From Branchiostoma floridae (lineage: Eukaryota; Chordata; Leptocardii; Amphioxiformes; Branchiostomatidae), in the NCBI RefSeq assembly GCF_000003815.2, contig NW_023365721.1, positions 1 through 38,284 on the forward strand: a stretch of DNA of 38,284 nt, read 5' to 3'. Every line of letters begins with the position of its first letter. Within the stretch, counting starts at the first letter, position 1. The notes beneath the pieces were generated by a model. That model ran no database searches, was not told where the DNA came from, and saw nothing but the letters and a program-made list of their open reading frames with translations. A program made the position numbers and the translations under genes. Of this stretch, positions 30,296-38,284 are shown in pieces.

Positions 30296-30821
30296 TCTTT
30301 AACACAATGGTGGAGAGACGTGCCCTCTATACTGACCGAGAACTGATGCTATACCTCCTGACATCCCAATTAATCACAAAACATACTCAAGAAACGACCA
30401 TAATCGTCGGAACAAATCCAGTCTTCTAAAATTCATTTAATAGTTCCATTGTGAGTTCATTGTCCTGAATTGCCGTTCACTACCACAAAATGTAAAATAA
30501 GGACATTCATAAGCATTGTAAAAATAAAACAACATTTTTTTATATAATTATTTTTTACTGACATAAGTTTTCCTCTAATATCGTTCTATATATACACACA
30601 TCCGTACATTAACAAATCATGTAAATACGATCCCAACGATGTATGGAATTTTGGGGACACAAACCAACATACACCATATTGCAAAATGAATGTACATCAC
30701 ATTTTAAACAAAAATAGCAGCATCGTGCAAAGAAAGTTCTTGAGGACGACAAACCATTGTCCAACTCTTGTGACTGCAAAATGTGAACGTGACTATCAAT
30801 GTAGAAGTAAAGAATTTCGAT
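30296..30821. other. No gene seen
   Basis: AT-rich single-copy-looking sequence between two halves of a duplicated repeat block. No gene or promoter is recognisable. Confidence 0.5.
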
Positions 30822-31075
30822 TCAGGCTGCCAGGCAAATCTGTTCTCCCAACAACCATGTTCTATAGTCAAGCTGCCAGGCAAATCTGTTCTCCCAACAA
30901 CAATGTTCTAGTCAGGCTGCCAGGCAAATCTGTTCTCCCAACAACCATGTTCTAGTCAGACTGCCAGGCAAATCTGTTCTCCCAACAACAATGTTCTAGT
31001 CAGGCTGTCAGGCAAATTTGTTCTCCCAACAACAATGTTCTAGTCAGGCTACCAGGCAAATTTGTTCTCAAAACA
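30822..31075. repeat. 44-bp repeat, array 2
   Basis: Six units of the same sequence as 28715-28900. Confidence 0.9.
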
Positions 31076-31234
31076 ATCATACCTGATTTCTGCGTTGACA
31101 CGCTTAACATTCCATTCGGAATTTCCAATGTACTATTGTGTTGCTTTGGTGCCTTTGTTTGTATACTAAAAGCAACCTCCTAGCAGGGCTTCAGATGCGC
31201 TCAAGGCTGAGTCTGTATGAAAATGGTCGAGCTA

Positions 31235-31310
31235 AAAGCTATACTACTACTTCTTCTACTGCTACTATTACTACTACTAGGTCTACTACAATTACATCTA
31301 CTATTGTCAT
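31235..31310. repeat. CTA/CTT trinucleotide microsatellite
   Basis: Runs of CTA with CTT and CTG interruptions. The equivalent position in the first block (29063-29090) has a shorter version. Confidence 0.8.
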
Positions 31311-31354
31311 TCAGATGAGCTATGGCAAGGTGCTCATTGGCCAGGCTTGCTTTC

Positions 31355-31535
31355 CGTATAGAATGTCCCTGGTAGAGCTCTACTGGTTCCCATGTGGAAT
31401 GTCCTTGATACAGCTCTACTGGTTCCCATATGGAATGTCCTTGGTACAGCTCTACTGGTTCCATATGGAGTGTCCCTGGTACAGCTCTACTGGTTCCCAT
31501 GTGCAATGTCCCTGGTACAGCTCTATTTCCATTGG
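31355..31535. repeat. 36-bp repeat, array 2
   Basis: Five units with CTGGTTCCCATATGGAATGT and GGTACAGCTCTA, a diverged form of 29080-29655. Confidence 0.9.
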
Positions 31536-31639
31536 TTAAACTGGCACCAGTGTCAGGCCTGCCTTTGACTCAGTTGTACGTAATGATGATGTAGCTAATC
31601 TTTACAGTTGTACTTGTTGATAACGTAGCTGAAGTTCCA

Positions 31640-31745
31640 TTCACCATATGTTGATGATGTAGCTCATGTAAAACTGTTCACCATATGTTGATGATGTAGC
31701 TAATGTAAAACTGTTCACCATATGTTGATGATGAAGCTCGTGTAA
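31640..31745. repeat. 37-bp tandem repeat
   Basis: Three units starting CATATGTTGATGATGTAGCT at 31645, 31682 and 31719. They lie just past the stop codon of the minus-strand gene, in its 3' untranslated region. Confidence 0.85.
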
Positions 31746-31756
31746 CACATTTACAT

Positions 31757-32087
31757 TTACCATATGTTGTTTGTTCTTTGATTCTTCTTACGGTCCTGCG
31801 GACTTGTTGGAACTCCCATGACATTCCAGAAGCTGTTCTCCCTCCTGGCACCTTGCTGTGCTGTTAGCGTGTAGCTCAGGTCCCTTTCCTTCAGAACTGC
31901 ATCAGTCTTCTGGGGGGAGGGACTCCCAGTACTGGAACAGCTCAGGTCCCTTTCCTTCAGAACCACATCACTCTGCTGGAGGGAGGGACTCCCAGTACTG
32001 GAACAGCCAACAAGGTTTGTGGGTGGCTCCTGCTTAGCTGAGGGAGGCTGGACACTAGATGCAACAGCTTTGTTGTCTATTCTTTGC
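31757..32087 (-). CDS. Unrecognised minus-strand gene, last exon (C-terminus)
   Basis: The acceptor (ttgtttttatag) ends at 32088. Entered with AG from the preceding exon, the frame gives arginine, then QRIDNKAVASS, and stays open for 110 codons to TAA at 31757. It contains an internal duplication: SSTGSPS followed by Q-S/T-D-x-VLKERDLS occurs twice about 23 residues apart. The tail is basic (PQDRKKNQRTNNIW). Low-complexity, S/Q/P-rich composition suggests a disordered C-terminus. Phase agreement with the upstream exon makes a real gene likely. I recognise no domain. Confidence 0.65.
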
Positions 32088-32247
32088 CTATAAAAACAAA
32101 ATTAATGCATAGTCTGCCATGGACCGATTGGATAGTTAACATGCATCACTGAAGTGATATATTTGAAAATTACACAGGTTACATACCTGTCCATTGTTCC
32201 ACACTTGTTACACACCTGGTAAATATTCAACTCACTTGCCCACCCAC

Positions 32248-32733
32248 CTGTCCAGCGCAGCTGTTTGCTGTGACACCTTCAGGTGACCGTTGCGAGTGGT
32301 GATGTCCCTGTAGGGCACGTAACCTGCTGCAGACCCAGCATGCCCTGCTGTGGACCCAACATGCCCTGTTGTAGACCCAGCATGCCCTGTTGTAGACCCA
32401 GCATGCCCTGTTGTAGACCCAGCATGCCCTGTTGTAGACCCAGCATGCCCTGTTGTAGACCCAGCATGCCCTGCTGTAGACCCAGCATGCCCTGTTGTAG
32501 GCCCAGCATGCCCTGTTGTAGACCCAGCATGCCCTGTTGTAGACCCAGCATGCCCTGCTGTAGACCCAGCATGCCCTGTTGTAGGCCCAGCATGCCCTGC
32601 AGTGGACTGGGCACTTGACCTCCGACCCTGTGTGACCTCCTGGGCATATCTGCTGTACCTGCTGGCCTGGGCTCCCATCCTCCGGTCCTCCGCAGCACTC
32701 AGCTCTACAGCACCCAGCAGGTTACCTAGGGAA
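32248..32733 (-). CDS. Unrecognised minus-strand gene, exon with 21-bp coding repeat
   Basis: 486 bp, acceptor cctgtgcag before TTCCCTAG and donor GGACAG|gtgggt. In phase with both neighbours (one base completing a codon, 161 codons, two bases over) it reads SLGNLLGAVELSAAEDRRMG, a basic segment, then about 13 copies of a seven-residue repeat GHAGSTT/GHAGSTA, then GYVPYRDITTRNGHLK. The acceptor at TTCCCTAG was chosen, not the ccctag eight bases on, because only it keeps the frame from the upstream exon. The repeats make this exon length-variable in whole codons. Family unknown. Confidence 0.7.
32326..32612 (-). repeat. 21-bp in-frame coding minisatellite
   Basis: About 13 units of GGGCATGCTGGGTCTACAAC-type sequence (minus strand), 21 bp each, encoding GHAGSTT, GHAGSTA or GHAGPTT. 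Substitutions are mostly at the last two codons of a unit. Confidence 0.95.
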
Positions 32734-35700
32734 CTGCACAGAACAGAACAGGTTACCTAGGGAACTGCACAGGACAGAGCAGGTTACCTAGGAAACTGCA
32801 CAGAACAGGTTACCTAGGGAACTGCACAAGACAGAACAGGTTACCTAGGGAACTGCACAGAACAGAACAGGTTACCTAGGGAACTGCACAGGACAGAGCA
32901 GGTTACCTAGGGAACTGCACAGGACAGAGCAGGTTACCTAGGGAACTGCACAGGACAGGTTACCTAGGGAACTGCACAGGACAGGTTACCTAGGGAACTG
33001 CACAAGACAGAACAGGTTACCTAGGGAACTGCACAGGACAGAACAGGTTACCTAGGGAACTGCACAGGACAGAACAGGTTACCTAGGGAACTGCACAGGA
33101 CAGAGCAGGTTACCTAGGGAACTGTGCAAGACACAACAGGTTACCTAGGGAACTGCACAGGACAGAACAGGTTACCTAGGGAACTGCACAGGACAGAGCA
33201 GGTTACCTAGGGAACTGCACAGGACAGAGCAGGTTACCTAGGGAACTGCACAGGACAGAACAGGTTACCTAGGGAACTGCACAGGGCAGAACAGGTTACC
33301 TAGGGAACTGCACAGTACAGAGCAGGTTACCTAGGAAACTGCACAGGACAGAGCAGGTTACCTAGGGAACTGCACAGGACAGGTTACCTAGGGAACTGCA
33401 CAGGACAGAGCAGGTTACCTAGGGAACTGCACAGGACAGAGCAGGTTACCTAGGGAACTGCACAGGACAGAGCAGGTTACCTAGGGAACTGCACAGGACA
33501 GGTTACCTAGGGAACTGCACAGGACAGAGCAGGTTACCTAGGAAACTGCACAGAACAGAACAGGTTACCTAGGGAACTGCACAGGACAGGTTACCTAGGG
33601 AACTGCACAGGACAGAGCAGGTTACCTAGGGAACTGCACAGAACAGAGCAGGTTACCTAGGGAACTGCACAGAACAGAACAGGTTACCTAGGGAACTGCA
33701 CAGGACACAGCAGGTTACCTAGGGAACTGCACAGGACAGAACAGGTTACCTAGGGAACTGCACAGGACAGAGGAGGTTACCTAGGGAACTGCACAGGACA
33801 GAACAGGTTACCTAGGGAACTGCACAGGACAGGTTACCTAGGGAACTGCACAGGACAGAGCAGGTTACCTAGGGAACTGCACAGAACAGAGCAGGTTACC
33901 TAGGGAACTGCACAGAACAGAACAGGTTACCTAGGGAACTGCACAGGACACAGCAGGTTACCTAGGGAACTGCACAGGACAGAACAGGTTACCTAGGGAA
34001 CTGCACAGGACAGAGGAGGTTACCTAGGGAACTGCACAGGACAGAACAGGTTACCTAGGGAACTGCACAGGACAGGTTACCTAGGGAACTGCACAGGACA
34101 GAGCAGGTTACCTAGGGAACTGCACAGAACAGAGCAGGTTACCTAGGGAACTGCACAGGACAGGTTACCTAGGGAACTGCACAGGACAGAGCAGGTTACC
34201 TAGGGAACTGCACAGGACAGGTTACCTAGGGAACTGCACAGGACAGAGCAGGTTACCTAGGAACTGCACAAGACAGAACAGGTTACCTAGGGAACTGCAC
34301 AAGACAGAACAGGTTACCTAGGAACTGTACAAGACAGAGCAGGTTACCTAGGAACTGCACAAGACAGAGCAGGTTACCTAGGGAACTGCACAGGACAGAA
34401 TAGGTTACCTAGGGAACTGCACAGGACAGAGCAGGTTACCTAGGGAACTGCACAGTACAGAACAGGTTACCTAGGGAACTGCACAGGACAGAGCAGGTCA
34501 CCTAGGGAACTGCACAGGGCAGAACAGGTTACCTAGGGAACTGCACAGGACAGAGCAGGTTACCTAGGAAACTGCACAGGACAGAACAGGTTACCTAGGG
34601 AACTGCACAGGACAGAGCAGGTTACCTAGGGAACTGCACAGCACCCAGCAGGTTACCTAGGGAACTGCACAGGGCAGAACAGGTTACCTAGGGAACTGCA
34701 CAGGACAGAGCAGGTTACCTAGGGAACTGCACAGCACCCAGCAGGTTACCTAGGGAACTGCACAGGACAGGTTACCTAGGGAACTGCACAGGGCAGAACA
34801 GGTTACCTAGGGAACTGCACAGGACAGAGCAGGTTACCTAGGAAACTGCACAGGACAGAACAGGTTACCTAGGGAACTGCACAGGACAGAGCAGGTTACC
34901 TAGGGAACTGCACAGCACCCAGCAGGTTACCTAGGGAACTGCACAGGACAGGTTACCTAGGGAACTGCACAGGACAGAGCAGGTTACCTAGGGAACTGCA
35001 CAGGACAGGTTACCTAGGGAACTGCACAGGACAGAGCAGGTTACCTAGGGAACTGCACAGGACAGGTTACCTAGGGAACTGCACAGGACAGAGCAGGTTA
35101 CCTAGGAAACTGCACAGAACAGAACAGGTTACCTAGGGAACTGCACAGGACAGGTTACCTAGGGAACTGCACAGGACAGAGCAGGTTACCTAGGGAACTG
35201 CACAGAACAGAGCAGGTTACCTAGGGAACTGCACAGAACAGAACAGGTTACCTAGGGAACTGCACAGGACACAGCAGGTTACCTAGGGAACTGCACAGGA
35301 CAGAACAGGTTACCTAGGGAACTGCACAGGACAGAGGAGGTTACCTAGGGAACTGCACAGGACAGAACAGGTTACCTAGGGAACTGCACAGGACAGGTTA
35401 CCTAGGGAACTGCACAGGACAGAGCAGGTTACCTAGGGAACTGCACAGAACAGAGCAGGTTACCTAGGGAACTGCACAGGACAGGTTACCTAGGGAACTG
35501 CACAGGACAGAGCAGGTTACCTAGGGAACTGCACAGGACAGGTTACCTAGGGAACTGCACAGGACAGAGCAGGTTACCTAGGAAACTGCACAGAACAGAA
35601 CAGGTTACCTAGGGAACTGCACAGGACAGGTTACCTAGGGAACTGCACAGGACAGAGCAGGTTACCTAGGGAACTGCACAGAACAGAGCAGGTTACCTAG

Positions 35701-36420
35701 GGAACTGCACAGAACAGAACAGGTTACCTAGGGAACTGCACAGGACACAGCAGGTTACCTAGGGAACTGCACAGGACAAGGGCAGAACAGGTTACCTAGG
35801 GAACTGCACAGTACAGAGCAGGTTACCTAGGAAACTGCACAGGACAGAGCAGGTTACCTAGGGAACTGCACAGGACAGGTTACCTAGGGAACTGCACAGG
35901 ACAGAGCAGGTTACCTAGGGAACTGCACAGGACAGAGCAGGTTACCTAGGGAACTGCACAGGACAGGTTACCTAGGGAACTGCACAGGACAGAGCAGGTT
36001 GCCTAGGAACTGTACAAGACAGAACAGGTTACCTAGGGAACTGCACAGGACAGAGCAGGTTACCTAGGGAACTGCACAGGACAGAGCAGGTTACCTAGGG
36101 AACTGCACAATACAGAACAGGTTACCTAGGGAACTGCACAGGGCAGAACAGGTTACCTAGGGAACTGCACAGGGCAGAACAGGTTACCTAGGGAACTGCA
36201 CAATACAGAACAGGTTACCTAGGGAACTGCACAGGGCAGAACAGGTTACCTAGGGAACTGCACAATACAGAACAGGTTACCTAGGGAACTGCACAGGGCA
36301 GAACAGGTTACCTAGGGAACTGCACAGGACAGAACAGGTTACCAAGGCAACTGACAGTACAGAACAGGTTACCTAGGGAAAAGAACAGTACAGAACAGGT
36401 TACCAAGGAAACTGACAGTA
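32734..36420 (-). repeat. 31/26-bp minisatellite filling an intron; every unit copies the 3' splice site
   Basis: Roughly 120 units. On the minus strand each contains 'cctgtgcag' followed by TTCCCTAGGTAACCTG, which is exactly the acceptor and first 16 bases of the exon at 32733. Units are 31 bp or, lacking 'agagc', 26 bp. Blocks of about ten units recur (compare 33540-33830, 33830-34090, 35100-35400, 35590-35780), so there is higher-order duplication. The last units (36330-36420) are degenerate and run into the donor of the upstream exon at 36437. Confidence 0.95.
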
Positions 36421-36436
36421 CAGCACTGACCTTGAC

Positions 36437-36574
36437 CTGTTCCTGCTGACCTCCTGCTGCTGCTGGAACCTGGACAGCAGCAGTCCGGTGGAGGAGGGGC
36501 GACCTTGGTTCACAGCGATGTTCTGCAGAGCTGCTTTTTCCTGCTGCAGATTCTGGGCAGATCCCCGCTGTCTG
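36437..36574 (-). CDS. Unrecognised minus-strand gene, Q-rich coiled-coil-like exon
   Basis: 138 bp, acceptor ttctttggccag, donor GGAACAG|gtcaag. It reads RQRGSAQNLQQEKAALQNIA, then NQGRPSSTGLLLSRF and QQQQEVSRN, phase 2 at both ends. The glutamine- and leucine-rich pattern suggests a helical or coiled-coil segment. Its length is a multiple of three, so skipping would keep the frame. The first eight bases (CAGACAGC) also occur in each unit of the adjacent 43-bp minisatellite. Confidence 0.7.
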
Positions 36575-36589
36575 CTGGCCAAAGAACCT

Positions 36590-37040
36590 AGAGAACAGCA
36601 CAGAGATGAGCTGTCTGCTGTACACAGAACCTAGAGAACAGCACAGAGATGAGCTGTCTGCTGTACACAGAACCCAGAGAACAGCACAGAGGTGAGCTGT
36701 CTGCTGTACACAGAACCTAGAGAACAGCACAGAGGTGAGCTGTCTGCTGTACACAGAACCTAGCGAACAGCACAGAGATGAGCTATCTGCTGTACACAGA
36801 ACTTAAAGAACAGCACAGAGATGAGCTGTATGCTGTACACAGAACCTAGAGAACAGCACAGAGATGAGCTGTCTGTGGGCTACAGAACCTAAAGAACAGC
36901 ACAGAGATGAGCTGTCTGCTGTACACAGAACCCAGAGAACAGCACAGAGATGAGCTGTCTGTTGGCTACAGAACCCAGAGAACAGCACAGAGATGAGCTG
37001 TCTGCTGTACACAGAACCTAAAGAACAGCACAGAGGCAAG
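36590..37040 (-). repeat. 43-bp minisatellite copying an acceptor and exon start
   Basis: About ten units. On the minus strand each has 'gctgttctctag', GTTCTGTGTACAG and CAGACAGCTCATC. The true exon boundary at 36574 reads GTTCTTTGGCCAG|CAGACAGC in the same arrangement, so the units look like copies of it. Some units have GTTCTGTAGCCCACAG in the middle. Confidence 0.9.
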
Positions 37041-37044
37041 CACA

Positions 37045-37800
37045 GAGCAGGTATTATAAGCTATACAAGGGTAGTTACAGGTATTATAAGCTATACAAGG
37101 GTAGTTACAGATATTATAAGCTATACAAGGGTAGAACAGGTATTATAAGCTATACAAGGGTAGTTACAGGTATTATAAGCTATACAAGGGTAGAACAGGT
37201 ATCATAATCTATAGAAGGATAGTTACAGGTATTATAAGCTATACAAGGGTAGAACAGGTATTATAAGCTATACAAGGGTAGAACAGGTATTATAAGTTAT
37301 ACAAGGGTAGAACAGGTATTATAAGCTATACAAGGGTAGTTACAGATATTATAAGCTATACAAGGGTAGAACAGGTATTATAAGCTATACAAGGGTAGTT
37401 ACAGGTATTATAAGCTATACAAGGGTAGAACAGGTATCATAATCTATAGAAGGATAGTTACAGGTATTATAAGCTATACAAGGGTAGAACAGGTATTATA
37501 AGCTATACAAGGGTAGAACAGGTATTATAAGCTATACAAGGGTAGTTACAGGTATTATAAGCTATACAAGGGTAGTTACAGGTATTATAAGCTATACAAG
37601 GGTAGTTACAGGTATTATAAGCTATACAAGGGTAGTTACAGGTATCATAAGCTATACAAGGGTAGAACAGGTATCATAATCTATACAAGCCTTAGGGTAG
37701 TTACAGGTATTATAAGCTAAGGGTAGTTACAGGTATTATAAGCTATACAAGGGTAGAACAGGTATCATAAGCTATACAAGCCTTAGGGTAGTTACAGGTA
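37045..37800. repeat. 29/30-bp minisatellite
   Basis: About 25 units of GGTATTATAAGCTATACAAG with alternating GGTAGAACA (29 bp) or GGTAGTTACA (30 bp) ends. Confidence 0.95.
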
Positions 37801-37829
37801 TAAGCTACATGTAAATGATGTATGATGTA

Positions 37830-38200
37830 AGAATGTTCCGTACCCTCTCTTCTGTAAGGGAAGGGCGGCCCGTATGATATAGCTAGGAGGTACGATATAA
37901 CAAATGTATGCTCGTACTTCTGTAAGGGAATAGGGGAGGCCTGTATAATAAAGCTAAGAGGTATGATATATGAATGTATGATCGTACCCTCTCATCTGTA
38001 AGGGAAGAGGGGAGGCCTGTTGCTATATGACATGTATGATCAGTAGTTACATGTATGATATAAATATATAACGAATGTATGTTCGGAAGAGAGGAGGGAG
38101 GGTATGGCTAGTTACAAGTATGATCTAACTATATGATAAAATTATAACAAATGTATGTTCGTACCCTCTCTTCTGTAAGGGAAGAGGGGAGGCCTGTTGC
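37830..38200 (-). repeat. Four-copy repeat of about 70-180 bp spacing, overlapping an exon 3' end
   Basis: CTCTTCTGTAAGGGAAG and GGGGAGGCCTGT recur near 37846, 37917, 37993 and 38170. On the minus strand this is CCTCTTCCCTTACAGAAGAG followed by AGGGTACGA, which is the 3' part and donor of the proposed exon at 38165-38233. Confidence 0.75.
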
Positions 38201-38233
38201 GCTGGGATGACTGCTTTCTTCCATATCTCGTGG
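38165..38233 (-). CDS. Unrecognised minus-strand gene, most upstream exon in window (candidate)
   Basis: A strong acceptor (ctgttttcctcccag) precedes 69 bp that end at GAGAGG|gtacga. In the phase required by the next exon it is open and reads HEIWKKAVIPAQQASPLPLQ then KRG, joining to RQRGSAQ. Like its neighbours it is phase 2 at both ends. The donor is less certain because the same sequence is repeated downstream in the intron. The gene's 5' part lies beyond the right edge of the window. Confidence 0.5.
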
Positions 38234-38284
38234 CTGGGAGGAAAACAGGGTAAAAAAAAGTCTGAATAAATAAAATAAAATTAT

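Noticed and set aside
32283-32760. Plus-strand open frames over the 21-bp coding repeat
   Set aside because: The minus strand has in-phase splice sites and complex flanking protein sequence; the plus-strand frames are shadows.
32734-36420. CRISPR-like array of direct repeats with spacers
   Set aside because: The stretches between the conserved blocks are themselves a few recurring variants, not unique spacers; units are 26 or 31 bp head to tail, and the context is a eukaryotic intron.

Overview
The window is animal genomic DNA, most likely from a draft assembly of an invertebrate deuterostome; a cephalochordate is my best guess. The reasons are a complete intron-rich choline phosphodiesterase gene of the ENPP6 type, RTE-like and Penelope-like retroelement remnants, many hairpin MITEs, heavy minisatellite load and several N gaps. 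The organism is inference, not read from a marker.

Layout. 1-9465: two inverted copies (A, minus strand, cut by the window edge; B, plus strand, 6801-9456, with a 9-bp target duplication) of one DNA transposon-like element. Both carry tandem subterminal repeats full of the CRE palindrome TGACGTCA, and a small spliced gene whose exons encode a hydrophobic segment followed by a P-loop (PTGAGKST). Between them (2498-6800) lie RTE-like reverse transcriptase and another LINE's C-terminal zinc-finger fragment, joined at a single N, plus a hairpin MITE. 9500-15600: a CpG-type promoter (ETS and YY1-like sites) and a complete nine-exon ENPP6-like gene, 447 codons, with one GC-AG intron and two related intronic MITEs. 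15600-20050: intergenic DNA, a 34-bp minisatellite in which every unit holds CAG|GTAAGG, a 21-bp array, one orphan exon candidate, and 52-bp and 60-bp arrays. 20400-23600: a possible small three-exon gene behind NF-Y and NRF-1 sites. 24600-28500: retroelement debris (tandemly duplicated LINE C-terminus, tRNA-derived SINE head, Penelope GIY-YIG domain with a hammerhead-like motif). 28500-31750: minisatellites, including a composite block present twice. 31757-38233, minus strand: the 3' part of an unrecognised protein gene, four exons all joined in the same codon phase, whose introns consist almost wholly of minisatellites.

The main biological observation is in that last gene and at 16.7-18.4 kb: several minisatellites are amplified copies of splice-site/exon-edge sequence. 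The 3.7-kb intron at 32734-36436 carries roughly 120 copies of its own downstream 3' splice site plus the first 16 exon bases; the next intron does the same on a smaller scale; and one exon is itself expanded by a 21-bp in-frame coding repeat. The second is that element B places 14 full CRE palindromes between about 0.45 and 2.9 kb upstream of the ENPP6-like start codon.
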